A stretch of 64,000 nt of DNA from QHXQ01 sp038322995 (GTDB lineage: Bacteria > Acidobacteriota > Blastocatellia > Pyrinomonadales > Pyrinomonadaceae): the NCBI GenBank assembly GCA_038322995.1, contig JBBQGM010000005.1:32864-96863 (forward strand), in the 5' to 3' direction. The position numbers and the translations under genes were made by a program. A model generated the notes under the pieces. The model was not told where the DNA came from. It saw nothing but the letters and a program-made list of their open reading frames with translations, and did not search any database. Shown here piece by piece: positions 16,752-26,112 of the stretch (position 1 is the first letter of the stretch; each line of letters begins with the position of its first letter).

Positions 16752-18092
16752 TCAAACCTCAACCTTCAGCCGCGCCGGTTGATCCGTGATCTCAAACACC
16801 TCGCCGTGCGGCACGATGGTGATTTGCCCGAACTCTTCCAGCAATTCCCGGTACGCGGCCGCGACGGGGCGGGGCTTGCGCTTGAGATCGTAGAGGCCGC
16901 ACGGGTTCACGCGCCCGCGCTTCTGCGCCAGCCCGATGTCCCAATCAATTTGATCCGTCAGGCTGTACCATGTGAAGCCCAAGACCGGCACGCCGTCCTT
17001 GCGCATGCGCAGCACGTTGACCCACTGTTTCCACAACCAGGTGGGCGCTTGCTCGGCGTCCATCACGTTGGTCTCCGTGTGCATCACGGGCTTCTTGTAA
17101 CGTTCGTAATATTCTTTGGTGATCTGATACCAGCCGAATACGTCTTCGGCCAGACACATCGAGCCGTCGGGCTTCTTGATGCGCTCGTTGCGCCCGTAAT
17201 AATCGTTGCCCATGATCTGATAGCCGGGCGGCTCGCCGCGCATCTTCCAGTCGTACTCCTCGCGCGTCATGCCGTTGTCGAGCAGATACAGACACACGTC
17301 CGCGTCGGGCGGGTGCGCGTAGAGCAGGTCGAGCGAGAGCAAGCGCAGTTTGTTCTCGAGCGCCACTTCCTTTGAAGGTGTCGCGTAGCCTTCGTGCGTG
17401 TACTCGGCCGATTCGCTCTGCACGATGACGGCGTCAGGGCGACGTTGCGCGATGCTCTGACAGGCAAGCGTATTGGCCGCGACAAGGTGCTTGATGGCCG
17501 TGACGAAGGCGCGGTCGCTCTTGAGTTGTTCGTTCCAAATGCCGTCCTTCGCGCTCAACTTGGCGGTCACGTAAATTTCGTTAACGGGCGTGTAGTAGCG
17601 TACCCACGGGTAACGTTCCGCCACCGCTGCGGCGTAGTCGGAGAAGTGGATGGGCAATTCAGGATTCTGAAAATCGCCGAGCCACTTGGGCACGCCGAAG
17701 TGCAGCAGGTCGAGGATCGGCGTGATGTTGAGCCGCTTGATCTCGCGCATCACCTCGTCGGCAAAACTCCAGTCGTACTTGCCCGGCGCGCGATGCACCT
17801 TGTAGTAAGGCAAACCGTAGCGCAGTACCTTCAAGCCGAGTTCCTGCACGAGGCGCAGGTCGTCGCGCCAGTGCTCGTAATGCCCGCACTCTTTGAGTTG
17901 GTCGCGGCGTAAACGCCCGTTCCTGATCGTCGGATACGAACACTCGATGCCGGTGGCGAACATGAAATTGCCCGCGAAGCCGGTCGGCAAGCCGCTGCCG
18001 TCCGAGCCGGCCGCGCCGCCGTGCTGATCGCCCGCGTAATTGCTGTCGCCGCGCACGCGCTTGATGATGTCGAGAAAGCTCTTGCTGGCCAT
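16752..18092 (-). CDS. Family 1-type glycoside hydrolase
   Basis: The 446-residue protein is a (beta/alpha)8 glycosidase of the GH1 type, which retains configuration at a beta-glycosidic bond. The acid/base glutamate is in RYYTPVNEIYV and the nucleophile in KPVMHTETNVMD; both are preserved. The N-terminus has FMFATGIECSYPTI, and GFTWYSLTDQIDW near the C-terminus forms the aglycone side of the pocket. No signal peptide is seen, so it is cytoplasmic. It lies between the GMC oxidoreductase and the alpha/beta hydrolase genes on the same strand, suggesting a sugar-oxidation or plant-glycoside utilisation cluster. The exact sugar is not predictable. Confidence 0.88.
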   Translation of the reverse strand: MASKSFLDIIKRVRGDSNYAGDQHGGAAGSDGSGLPTGFAGNFMFATGIECSYPTIRNGRLRRDQLKECGHYEHWRDDLRLVQELGLKVLRYGLPYYKVHRAPGKYDWSFADEVMREIKRLNITPILDLLHFGVPKWLGDFQNPELPIHFSDYAAAVAERYPWVRYYTPVNEIYVTAKLSAKDGIWNEQLKSDRAFVTAIKHLVAANTLACQSIAQRRPDAVIVQSESAEYTHEGYATPSKEVALENKLRLLSLDLLYAHPPDADVCLYLLDNGMTREEYDWKMRGEPPGYQIMGNDYYGRNERIKKPDGSMCLAEDVFGWYQITKEYYERYKKPVMHTETNVMDAEQAPTWLWKQWVNVLRMRKDGVPVLGFTWYSLTDQIDWDIGLAQKRGRVNPCGLYDLKRKPRPVAAAYRELLEEFGQITIVPHGEVFEITDQPARLKVEV

Positions 18093-18116
18093 CGCGTCTT
18101 CAGTTACATCCTTCCA

Positions 18117-19751
18117 CTAAATTTCCCCGTGGCGTGCCCGCCGCAAAAAACAATCGGCGGTGCGTAAGGCGAGCGCCATGATCGTCAACGCGGGGTTGAC
18201 GCCGAGCGCGCTCGGAAAAATCGAATTGTCGGCGATGTAAAGGTTCGGCACGTCGAAGCTGCGCCCCTCCGCGTTGACGACGGCTGTGGCCGCATCAGCA
18301 CCCATGCGACAAGTGCCGATGATGTGCGCACTGCGCTGGAACGACCAGATGTCTGTTGCGCCCGCCTGCGTCCAAATCTCGCGCATCAATTTGTCGGCAT
18401 GAGCGGTCAAACGCCGCTCGTTCTCGCCGTTCGTAAAATGCACGCGCGGCTTGGGCAGCCCGCGCGCGTCTAGTTCGGCGGCGAGTTCGAGATAGTTATG
18501 CGCGTAAGGCAAGCCCTCGCCGAGAATGTTGATGCCGGCCGTGTGATTATAGCCGCGCATGTGCGTGCGCAATGCGTCGCCCCACAATCCGCGCCCGCGC
18601 GCGACCTGTGAAGCATATGTGACAGGCATGACGCCGATTGATTGCAGCAGGTAGCCGCCCGCGAAGTCGGCCGCCTGCGGCCGGTGTGTGTCTTCGGAGA
18701 TGAGCGCGCCGGGGATACCTTTGTACGGGCGCACGTCCGCCGCAAACTGCCCCCACACTTGCAGCCCGGTGTGGGCCATGAAATTGCGCCCGACCTGCCC
18801 GCTTGAGTTAGCAAGGTTGTTGATGAGCAACAAGCGCGGCGTCTCGATGGCCCCGGCACATAAGAAAACTGTGCGACAGCGTTGCCGTTGCTCGACGCCG
18901 TCACGGACATAGACGACGCCCGTGATGCGTCCCGCCGCATCCGTCTCGAAGCGCGTCACAAAACTCTCCGCGCGCACCTCGGCCCCGTGTTCAATGGCGA
19001 ACGGAATGTAGGTGACATCCATGCTCGCCTTCGCGCCCGTGTTGCAACCGGCCTGACAGTAGCCACGATTCGTGCAAGCGGCCCGCCAGCCGACGCCCGC
19101 TTGATAATAAGAGCCGGAGAGCGCCGCGTTCGGCGCGGGCGACGTGCGAATCCCCATCTCGGCGCAGGCGCGTTGCATGAGTTGCGCCGCGCCATTCAGC
19201 GGTAAGGGTGCGAGCGGGTATGACCGGCGGCGCGGCGGCCCCCACGGGTACGGCGTGGGGCCGGAGATGCCGAGAAACTGTTCAAGCTCGTCGTAATAAG
19301 GCTCAAGGTCGGCGTAGCCGATGGGCCAGTCAACGCCGACACCAAACTCCGTGTGCAGGCGTAAGTCGTCGGGCTGCACGCGGGGCACGTAAGCCGTGTA
19401 ATGCAAGGTCGAGCCGCCGACGCCCGTACCGGAATTGTTGCTGCCGAACGCGAGCGGATCGTCGCCCGCGCTCAGGCGTTCGTCGTTCCAGAAGAGTTTC
19501 GTCTGCGCGCGTTCGTCCGTGGCAAAGTCGCGCGCCGCCGCCCAATGCTTGCCTGCTTCGAGCGCGACAACTTGTAAGCCCGCTTGCGCCAGCCGCGCCA
19601 GCAGCGGTGCGCCGCCCGCGCCCGTGCCGATGACGACGACATCCACCACATCGCTCGTGGCATAGAGGCGCATCGGCATTGACCGGCCATGCAAATCGGG
19701 CGCGCTGCCCGCGCGCACGGCTTCGGGCGCAAGTGGCTCGCGCTCGCTCAC
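18117..19751 (-). CDS. GMC-family FAD oxidoreductase, membrane sugar/alcohol dehydrogenase type
   Basis: A 544-residue flavoprotein. The FAD-binding motif VVVIGTGAGGAPLLARL lies at about 36-52, GSNNSGTGVGGSTLHYTAY covers the isoalloxazine region, and the C-terminal HIIGTCRMGADAATAV and NPALTIMALALRTAD motifs are typical of gluconate 2-dehydrogenase and related large subunits. The histidine in RSAHIIGTCRMG is the likely catalytic base. It starts at a GTG (19751) that overlaps the stop of the upstream gluconate-dehydrogenase-subunit-3-like gene by 4 bp. That pairing normally passes electrons to a membrane cytochrome c subunit, which is not encoded nearby. The substrate is unknown. Confidence 0.9.
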   Translation of the reverse strand: MSEREPLAPEAVRAGSAPDLHGRSMPMRLYATSDVVDVVVIGTGAGGAPLLARLAQAGLQVVALEAGKHWAAARDFATDERAQTKLFWNDERLSAGDDPLAFGSNNSGTGVGGSTLHYTAYVPRVQPDDLRLHTEFGVGVDWPIGYADLEPYYDELEQFLGISGPTPYPWGPPRRRSYPLAPLPLNGAAQLMQRACAEMGIRTSPAPNAALSGSYYQAGVGWRAACTNRGYCQAGCNTGAKASMDVTYIPFAIEHGAEVRAESFVTRFETDAAGRITGVVYVRDGVEQRQRCRTVFLCAGAIETPRLLLINNLANSSGQVGRNFMAHTGLQVWGQFAADVRPYKGIPGALISEDTHRPQAADFAGGYLLQSIGVMPVTYASQVARGRGLWGDALRTHMRGYNHTAGINILGEGLPYAHNYLELAAELDARGLPKPRVHFTNGENERRLTAHADKLMREIWTQAGATDIWSFQRSAHIIGTCRMGADAATAVVNAEGRSFDVPNLYIADNSIFPSALGVNPALTIMALALRTADCFLRRARHGEI

Positions 19752-20359
19752 GCGCCGATCTCCAATGCGCGCGGTTCGTGCGCAGCGTGCTCGTCGAGGC
19801 CGATGCTTTGCCAGCCGTGCGCGTCGGCCATGCTGGCATCGCCGATCTCTTCTTTGGCGAGCGGATGACTGTAATAAATTTCCGTTAGCTCGGCCAGCAG
19901 TTCTTCAAAGAAGCGGTGCGCAGGCAGTTTCTCCCACGTCGCGCCGCCCGCTTCGCCGCGCTGTACGGCGCGCAATACTTCGTCCTGCTGCGCCGCATCA
20001 AGTTGCTGGAAACTCGCGTTGCACATTAACTGCGCGCTTTCATCCAAGCCACGCAAGCCGCGCCTGTGCGCTTCACCGTCGGGCGGCATCTGATCGTAAC
20101 GCCAGCCATCGCATCTGCCGTCGGCGAGGCGCTCGTCTAGCGCCCCGGCCAGATCAATCGCGTGCTCACGCTCCGGTTGCGGGATGAGCCGGGCGCAGGC
20201 GGCGCGGAGCGTGGCGAAGTCGCGCGCATCGAAGAAGCGCGGCGCAGTCACCGCGCTCTGCTGCAAACGCTCTTCGAGCGCGCGCCGCGTCGGCGGCGTC
20301 ACGAGATCGGTTTCAAGTAAAGCCCGCACCGTGCCGGCTGGATAAGTGTGAGGTGGCAT
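19748..20359 (-). CDS. Gluconate 2-dehydrogenase subunit 3-like protein
   Basis: This 203-residue protein matches the small subunit that accompanies GMC dehydrogenases. The conserved ATLRAACARLIPQP motif is at about 50-63, and ETEIYYSHPLAKEEIG-like residues (LTEIYYSHPLAKEEIG) lie near the C-terminus. Such subunits are needed for export or maturation of the large subunit; no Tat or Sec signal is visible here. It overlaps the GMC gene by 4 bp and follows the SDR gene with 1 bp between, so the three genes form one transcription unit likely concerned with oxidising a sugar or polyol. Confidence 0.87.
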   Translation of the reverse strand: MPPHTYPAGTVRALLETDLVTPPTRRALEERLQQSAVTAPRFFDARDFATLRAACARLIPQPEREHAIDLAGALDERLADGRCDGWRYDQMPPDGEAHRRGLRGLDESAQLMCNASFQQLDAAQQDEVLRAVQRGEAGGATWEKLPAHRFFEELLAELTEIYYSHPLAKEEIGDASMADAHGWQSIGLDEHAAHEPRALEIGA

Positions 20360-20360
20360 C

Positions 20361-21233
20361 TTAATCGCTCGATAATTTTCCGCCGGTCACTTCAATGAGG
20401 CTGCCCGTCATAAAACTGCCGTCGCTCGACGCCAACAGGACATAGGCCGGCGCGAGTTCTTCGGGTTGACCGGGCCGCTTCAGCGCGACTTCGTGGCCGA
20501 AATTTTCGACCTCTTCAATCGGCATCGTGCCGGGAATGTTCGGCGTCCAGACGGGGCCGGGGATGACGCAGTTGACGCGGATGCCGCGCTCGCCTAAGTT
20601 CAGCGCGAGCGATTTGGTGAACGAGTGGATCGCGCCTTTCGTGGCCGAGTAGTCGATCAAGATCGGGATGCCCGTCTTGCCGACGATGCTGCCGGTGTTG
20701 ATGATCGCGTCGCCTTTGGCGAGGTGTGGCAGCGTCGCCTGAGCCATGAAAAAATAGGCAAGGATGTTCGTCTCAAAGGTGCGGCGCAACTGCTCTTCGG
20801 TGATCTCTTCAAATTTTTTCTGCGCCATCTGGTACGCGGCGTTGTTGACGAGAATGTTGAGTCCGCCCAACTCAGCCACCGTCTGCTTGACCGCCGCGCG
20901 ACATTCATCAGACTTACGCACGTCGCTTTTGATCACAAGGCAGCGGCCGCCCTTCGCCTCGACCATCTCGCGCGTCGTGTTCGCATCGTCATCATTCTCA
21001 TTATAGACAATGGCGACGTTTGCGCCTTCCATCGCGAAGGCGATGGCGACAGCGCGTCCGATGCCGGAATCGCCGCCGGTGATGAGCGCGACCTTGCCCT
21101 TGAGTTTGCCCGCCGCCTGATAGTTCGACAAATCGCTGTCCGGTTGCGGATGCATCTCCGACTGCTTGGCCGGGTAAGGCAATTTCTGACCGGGGATTTC
21201 TTCGGCCGTAGGCCGTGGTTCTTCATTGCTCAT
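20361..21233 (-). CDS. Short-chain dehydrogenase/reductase, general-stress glucose-dehydrogenase type
   Basis: A 290-residue SDR. The NAD(P)-binding motif is LITGGDSGIGRAVAIAFAME, the NNAAYQ segment stabilises the central sheet, and the catalytic YSATKGAIHSFTKSL supplies Tyr and Lys. The N-terminal PGQKLPYPAKQSEMHPQPD tail is typical of YghA/YhdF/GsiB-neighbour SDRs often induced in stress. A strong AAGGAAGG RBS precedes the ATG at 21233. It is the first gene of a minus-strand operon with the gluconate-dehydrogenase-like subunit, the GMC enzyme, GH1 and the hydrolase. The substrate is unknown. Confidence 0.92.
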   Translation of the reverse strand: MSNEEPRPTAEEIPGQKLPYPAKQSEMHPQPDSDLSNYQAAGKLKGKVALITGGDSGIGRAVAIAFAMEGANVAIVYNENDDDANTTREMVEAKGGRCLVIKSDVRKSDECRAAVKQTVAELGGLNILVNNAAYQMAQKKFEEITEEQLRRTFETNILAYFFMAQATLPHLAKGDAIINTGSIVGKTGIPILIDYSATKGAIHSFTKSLALNLGERGIRVNCVIPGPVWTPNIPGTMPIEEVENFGHEVALKRPGQPEELAPAYVLLASSDGSFMTGSLIEVTGGKLSSD

Positions 21234-21295
21234 TTAACACACCTTCCTTTTGCTCGTAGCCGTCAATGACTTTCCCAGCGCGCAACCAAAGCCCG

Positions 21296-22117
21296 CTACG
21301 CGGCGGCCTCGTTGACGGGATAGTGCGGCCCGGCCTGCTGATCACAGAAAATGCAACGTCGATTGTACGAGTGCCATAGTTTAGCGCAAGCTATGACTTG
21401 CTGTCTCTTCCAGCGGCGAAAAATTTCCGCCGCCAACAGCATGGCGAGCGGCGGGGCCGTGAAGTAAATCCACAGGTCGCGCCAATGCCAGGCCGCGAAC
21501 GCCGACCCGAACGTGCGCGCCGAGTTCATGCTCATGCCCGAATAAGGCGTCTCGACGAGCAGGAAGAGACCGATCAAAAGCCCCGCCAACAGGCCCGCCA
21601 GTCTTTCCAGCCGCCTGGAATTGATGGCGACGAGCATCACGAACAGCATCACGAAAGAGATAATGAACTCCGCCGCGAACGCCTGCGCCGTCGCGTGCGC
21701 CGCATGGCTGGGCACGGTCGCGGCATAGTTGACCGAAGGGTAAGCATAAAGTTTGCCGAGTAGCAACTTCATCAGTTGCGCCGCCGCGATGGCTCCGGTA
21801 AATTGCGCGAGCATGTACCAGAGCGCGTCGGCAAAACGTATTTTGCCGAGCCGGAAAAAAGCCCACGTCATCGCCGGATTGAGGTGCGCGCCCGATTGCC
21901 GGCCCCACGACGAATAAATAAACCCGGCAATGTAACCGCCCAGCACGAGGCTGAGCGGGACGCGGCGCAACGTCGGTTGTTGCCCCAGCAATTGCTGGAT
22001 GGGCGAGTCGGGATGTTCGAGTAAGGTGGTCAACAGGCTCGCGCCGATCATGAAACCGGCCAGACCGGCAGCCTCCATTAAATACTCCGGCCAGTGGCGC
22101 TTCAGTACGTCGAGCAT
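21296..22117 (-). CDS. Aquaporin/MIP-family channel with altered second NPA box
   Basis: A 273-residue membrane protein with six hydrophobic segments in two halves. The first pore loop has the normal HLNPAMTWAF motif. In the second half the equivalent position reads MNSARTFGSAF, so the NPA proline is replaced by serine (codon TCG). The rest of the second half-helix, including the conserved arginine, is intact, so water or small-solute transport remains plausible. The C-terminus carries a cysteine pair (RRCIFCDQQAGPHYP) that might bind metal. The ATG at 22117 is supported by family length; no RBS is obvious. It is upstream of the SDR operon by 62 bp. Confidence 0.85.
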   Translation of the reverse strand: MLDVLKRHWPEYLMEAAGLAGFMIGASLLTTLLEHPDSPIQQLLGQQPTLRRVPLSLVLGGYIAGFIYSSWGRQSGAHLNPAMTWAFFRLGKIRFADALWYMLAQFTGAIAAAQLMKLLLGKLYAYPSVNYAATVPSHAAHATAQAFAAEFIISFVMLFVMLVAINSRRLERLAGLLAGLLIGLFLLVETPYSGMSMNSARTFGSAFAAWHWRDLWIYFTAPPLAMLLAAEIFRRWKRQQVIACAKLWHSYNRRCIFCDQQAGPHYPVNEAAA

Positions 22118-22217
22118 CTTTGCGAGTGGCCGCGCCCGCGCCAGTTTCCGGCCGCGATGGATTGGCCCGGCGCACGGTGCGGTGGATAATCAGACGTTGA
22201 CCCGTTACGAGTCTGCC

Positions 22218-23093
22218 ATGTTACAACCGGACAGCAACGAAGCACAGTCGCCGCCCGTCGTACTGACCATCGCCGGCCTCGATCCGTCGGGCGGCGCTGG
22301 GCTGATCGCGGACGTGCGGACGCTGGCCGCGTTCGGCTGCTTTCCGGTGGCGGCCGTCACCTCGCTCACATTTCAGAACACGCTGGGCGTGCAAGGTGCG
22401 GCGCATCAATCGGCCGCGACGGTGCGCGCCCAAGTCCTGCCGTTGCTCGCGGATTTTCGCATCGCTGCCGTGAAGACCGGCATGCTGCCGACCAGCGAAG
22501 TGATTATGGAGGTTGCCCGCTTGTTGCGTGCGCCGGAGTTGCGCGCGGTGGGCGCGGTCGTCGATCCGGTCTTGCGTGCAACTTCGGGCCACGAGTTGAT
22601 GGCCGACGATGCGCTCGCCGTGTTCAAGCGTGAGTTGTTGCCGCTGGCGCGGCTAATCACGCCTAACATACCGGAAGCGGAACGGCTCACAGGTTTACAG
22701 CACATCACGGACGAAGCGGGGATGCGCTCGGCCGCAATTGCGTTGCGCGAGATGGGCGCACGCGCCGTGCTCATCAAAGGCGGGCACCTGGCCGGCGCTG
22801 CGCTCGACCTGCTCGACGATGCCGGCACAGTGCATCTGTTCCGCGCTGAACGGATCGTGACCGACGCGACGCACGGCACTGGTTGCACGCTCGCCAGTGC
22901 TATCGCGGCTTGCCTCGCGCTTGGCTTGTCGTTGCCTGATGCCGTGGCTGCGGCCAAGCGTTTCGTCACGGCCGCACTGCGGCGTGCGCCGCGTCTGGGC
23001 CAGGGCGCGGGGCCGCTCAATTATGCCATCAAGGTGCGCTTTAACGGCCAGCGCGTGTTAGTCGATGATGAGCTTGCTGCGAATGAAACTTGA
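22218..23093 (+). CDS. thiD: Hydroxymethylpyrimidine/phosphomethylpyrimidine kinase
   Basis: ThiD phosphorylates HMP and HMP-P to give HMP-PP for ThiE. The 291-residue ribokinase-fold protein shows VLTIAGLDPSGGAGLIADVR at the substrate site, AVTSLTFQNTLGVQG, VVDPVLRATSGHEL, LITPNIPEAERLTG, and the anion-hole/catalytic DATHGTGCTLASAIA near residue 224. The ATG at 22218 is chosen because the family begins just before VVLTIAGLD; the open frame extends further upstream only as antisense to the aquaporin gene. It is transcribed away from the aquaporin. The C-terminus is standard, so a single ThiD domain without ThiE or TenA fusion. Confidence 0.93.
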   Translation: MLQPDSNEAQSPPVVLTIAGLDPSGGAGLIADVRTLAAFGCFPVAAVTSLTFQNTLGVQGAAHQSAATVRAQVLPLLADFRIAAVKTGMLPTSEVIMEVARLLRAPELRAVGAVVDPVLRATSGHELMADDALAVFKRELLPLARLITPNIPEAERLTGLQHITDEAGMRSAAIALREMGARAVLIKGGHLAGAALDLLDDAGTVHLFRAERIVTDATHGTGCTLASAIAACLALGLSLPDAVAAAKRFVTAALRRAPRLGQGAGPLNYAIKVRFNGQRVLVDDELAANET

Positions 23094-23114
23094 GTTGTTG
23101 ATGCGGTCGGCGCG

Positions 23115-25301
23115 TCAGGCGACGCATTCGTCGCTGGCGGGCAGCATGCGCAGGTCGCGGTCGAGGGCGTGGCGAAGCATGCGCTCGGTGGCGGCAGCGT
23201 CCTGCGGCGCGGAGAAGAGATAGCCCTGGCCGTAGGCACAATCGAGCGCGCGTAGTTGCGCGAGTTGGGCGGGTGTCTCAATGCCTTCGGCCACCACGTC
23301 CTTGCCCATGTTGCGCGCGAGCAGCACGATGGTGCGGACGATCTCCGCGTCTTCCTCCGCCCCGCCGCTGATGAACGAGCGGTCGATCTTCAACGTCTGA
23401 ATGGGGAAGCGGCGCAGGTAGCTCAAACTAGAATAGCCCGTGCCGAAATCGTCAATCGCCAACTCGACGCCGAGGGCACGCAGCCGGGCCAGCATCGGCA
23501 CGATGGTCTGCGCATTCTCCATCACCACGCTCTCCGTAATCTCCAACTGTAAACAGTGCGGCTCGAAATTCGTGACGGCCAGCGTGTGCTCGATGTGCCC
23601 GCAGAGGTCTGTCTGTGTGAATTGCCGGCCCGACAGGTTGACGTTCAACTTGAGGCGCGCATGCGCCGGCGAGATGGCCTGCCAAAGACGCATCTGGGCG
23701 CAGGCAGCGCGCAAGACCCAGCGGCCGAGCGGAACGATCAGCCCCGTCTCTTCTGCCACCGGGATAAACTCGGCCGGGCGCACCAGCCCACGCTCTGGAT
23801 GCGGCCAACGCACCAGCGCCTCGAAGCCCGTGATGCGTCCGTCGGCCAATGCCACGATGGGTTGATAGTAGATGCTGAACTCTTCGCGCTCGATGGCCCG
23901 GCGCAGGTCGTTCTCCAACTGCAACAACGCGACCACGCGCGCGTGCATCACCATGTCGAAGACTTCATAGCGCGCTTTGCCCTCGGCCTTGGCGCGATAC
24001 ATCGCCGTGTCGGCATCGCGTAGCACGTCCGCCGCTGCTTGATAGCGATTGTTGCTAAGCGCGATGCCGATGGACGCGGAGGTGAAAACTTCGTGCCCGG
24101 CGAGCTTGAACGGCTGCTTCAACTCGTGCAGCACCCGCTCGGCGACGCGGATGGCATCGTCGAAGTCCGAGATGTCGTTTAAGAGAATGGCGAACTCGTC
24201 GCCGCCGAGCCGCGCGACCGTGTCGCTGGCGCGCAGACAGCTTTCGAGTTGGCGCGCGATGGCGATGAGCAACTGGTCGCCGACGCCGTGGCCGAGACTG
24301 TCGTTGATCATCTTGAAGCGGTCGAGATCGAGAAACAGGACGGCAAAACGTTGCGCCGGTTGCCGCCGGGCCTGTTCGACGGCCAGCTTCAAATGATCGG
24401 TGAAGAGCAGGCGATTCGGCAGCCCCGTCAGCGCATCGGCGAGCGCGTGCTGGCGCAGCCGTTCCTCGACCTGTTTGCGCTCGGTGATGTCGCGGGCGAT
24501 GCCTTGCACGCCGACCGGTTGACCGGCCGCGAAGAGTAGGCGCGTGCTGATCTCCAGCGACACACGGCGGCCGTCCTTAGCCACGATCTCCAGTTCATAG
24601 ACGGTGGTCGTCTCTTGGCCGGTGAACTTGTGCGCCAGCATCTCGTGGGTGCGCGCCAGATGTTCGGGCGCGACGAGGTGCGTGAAATTTAAGCGGCACA
24701 ATTCCGCGCGGCTGTAGCCCGTGACGGCCTCGCCGACCTTGTTGACGGAAGTATAATTGCCCGCTAAGTCGGCGGTATAAATGATGTCGTTGGCGTTCTC
24801 GAATAAATCGCGGTAACGCTCCTCGCTCTCGCGCAACGCCACCTCGGCCTGCTTGTGCGCCGTGATGTCTTCGACGCTGCCCTCGTAATAGAGCAACTGC
24901 CCGTGCGCGTCGCGCACGGCATAGACGTTCTCGCGCGTCCAGATCGCCACGCCGTCTTTGCGTCGCACCTGTACCTCGTAGCCTTGCAGCAACCCGCGCT
25001 CCGTGATCAGCGCGAGGAACGCTTCACGCCCGTCGGTCTGGACATAGTAGTGGCGCGCGATGTCGGCGCAGCAGGCAATCATGTCGGCGGGCGAGTCGTA
25101 GCCGAGCATGCGCGCGAGCGCCGGGTTGACGTTAACGAAGCGGCCTTCATTAACGGACTGATAAATCCCGTGGATCGCGTTCTCAAAGATCGAGCGGTAC
25201 TTCAGTTCCGCTTCCCGCAACGACTCGAAGCTTGCGCCCGCGCGCGCTTGTTCGGGCGCATCTGGACGGGCGATTTCAATGTCCGGGGAGCGAGAGATCA
25301 T
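23115..25301 (-). CDS. PAS-PAS-GGDEF-EAL cyclic-di-GMP protein
   Basis: A 728-residue soluble sensor. Two PAS domains occupy about 30-150 and 155-280. The diguanylate cyclase domain follows (about 290-455) with an intact ARLGGDEFAILLND active site. The EAL phosphodiesterase domain covers about 470-715, with FEALVRWPHPERG and the loop-6 DDFGTGYSSLSYL, both intact. Either activity could dominate, so the net effect on c-di-GMP is not predictable. No membrane segment or signal is present. The start at 25301 is chosen over in-frame codons up to 25370 because the earlier stretch is unlike the family. It is a stand-alone gene facing thiD tail-to-tail. Confidence 0.93.
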   Translation of the reverse strand: MISRSPDIEIARPDAPEQARAGASFESLREAELKYRSIFENAIHGIYQSVNEGRFVNVNPALARMLGYDSPADMIACCADIARHYYVQTDGREAFLALITERGLLQGYEVQVRRKDGVAIWTRENVYAVRDAHGQLLYYEGSVEDITAHKQAEVALRESEERYRDLFENANDIIYTADLAGNYTSVNKVGEAVTGYSRAELCRLNFTHLVAPEHLARTHEMLAHKFTGQETTTVYELEIVAKDGRRVSLEISTRLLFAAGQPVGVQGIARDITERKQVEERLRQHALADALTGLPNRLLFTDHLKLAVEQARRQPAQRFAVLFLDLDRFKMINDSLGHGVGDQLLIAIARQLESCLRASDTVARLGGDEFAILLNDISDFDDAIRVAERVLHELKQPFKLAGHEVFTSASIGIALSNNRYQAAADVLRDADTAMYRAKAEGKARYEVFDMVMHARVVALLQLENDLRRAIEREEFSIYYQPIVALADGRITGFEALVRWPHPERGLVRPAEFIPVAEETGLIVPLGRWVLRAACAQMRLWQAISPAHARLKLNVNLSGRQFTQTDLCGHIEHTLAVTNFEPHCLQLEITESVVMENAQTIVPMLARLRALGVELAIDDFGTGYSSLSYLRRFPIQTLKIDRSFISGGAEEDAEIVRTIVLLARNMGKDVVAEGIETPAQLAQLRALDCAYGQGYLFSAPQDAAATERMLRHALDRDLRMLPASDECVA

Positions 25302-25605
25302 CGTGAAATTGTGTGACGGGATGCGAAGCGCGCAACCACTGCAACTGAGCGCGGTGGAGTTAGCCCCCACGGAGTTAGATTATCGGCAACTGTTGTTTAG
25401 TAACGGAAATTTGCAGACTAGCTGTTACGACTTACTGCCGGACGATTGGGGCAAGGCGACAAGGGAGAGGAAAGCAGCGCCCCGGCCGAACAGCCATAAA
25501 CAGATTACTTGATTGGGCCCGATGTTGCAACAAAGTCGTTAACGAATCGGCACATGGGCGCACTGATTGAAGAATCAATGCGCCCATGCGTCAATACTTC
25601 CACCG
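25302..25605. other. Non-coding gap upstream of the GGDEF-EAL gene
   Basis: The 304-bp gap holds the hairpin at 25553-25588 that follows ppiB. The remainder (about 25302-25550) should contain the promoter of the GGDEF-EAL gene, but I could not pick a convincing -35/-10 pair. Confidence 0.5.
25553..25588 (-). terminator. Hairpin after ppiB
   Basis: Arms 25553-25568 and 25573-25588 pair over 16 bp with one mismatch around a GAAG loop, 17 bp past the ppiB stop. No U-tract follows, so termination is likely but not certain. Confidence 0.55.
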
Positions 25606-26094
25606 TCAGCCTTGCTCTATCGTGACCTGCTCCATCTTGACCTCTTGTTGCGGTCGGTCGCTGCGGTCGGTCGCGCTGGTGGCGATGGCGTCCACCACGT
25701 CTTGGCCTTCGATGACGCGCCCGAACTTGGAATAACTGGGCGGGAGCGCATAGTCGGCGTGCATGATGAAGAACTGCGAGCCGTTCGTATTCGGCCCGGC
25801 GTTGGCCATGGCCACCGTGCCTTTGGCATAAGCGCCTTTGTACAACTCGGACGCGCGATTGATCTCGTCGGCGAAGCGGCCGCCGGCCGCCGCCGCGCCG
25901 CCGCTGCCCGTGCCCGTCGGGTCGCCGCCCTGAATCATGAAGCCTTTGATGACGCGATGAAAGATGACGCCGTCGTAATAGCCACGTTCGGCCAGCAGGC
26001 GGAAGTTCTCCGTCGTCTTCGGCGCGTCCTCTTCCAACAACTCGAAGCGGATCGTGCCCTTGTTCGTCTTAATGTTTGCGATGCGATTTGCCAT
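25606..26094 (-). CDS. Cyclophilin-type peptidyl-prolyl isomerase
   Basis: A 162-residue single-domain cyclophilin that speeds cis-trans isomerisation of X-Pro bonds, cytoplasmic because no signal peptide is present. The active-site arginine and phenylalanine lie in YYDGVIFHRVIKGFMIQGGD, the Gln-rich loop in MANAGPNTNGSQFFIM, and SKFGRVIEGQDVVDAI follows. The glycine/alanine-rich GTGTGSGGAAAAGGRFADE loop is typical of the PpiB-like short bacterial form. An AAGGAG RBS lies before the ATG at 26094. A heptamer hairpin separates it from the HAD phosphatase gene upstream. Confidence 0.93.
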   Translation of the reverse strand: MANRIANIKTNKGTIRFELLEEDAPKTTENFRLLAERGYYDGVIFHRVIKGFMIQGGDPTGTGSGGAAAAGGRFADEINRASELYKGAYAKGTVAMANAGPNTNGSQFFIMHADYALPPSYSKFGRVIEGQDVVDAIATSATDRSDRPQQEVKMEQVTIEQG

Positions 26095-26112
26095 GTCTGC
26101 TCCTTATGGAAG

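Noticed and set aside
16473..17375. Plus-strand frame opposite the GH1 and hydrolase genes
   Set aside because: Antisense shadow; both minus-strand genes have complete catalytic motifs.
18117..20359. GMC/subunit-3 pair as glucose-fructose oxidoreductase or cholesterol oxidase
   Set aside because: The subunit-3 partner and C-terminal motifs fit the gluconate 2-dehydrogenase class.
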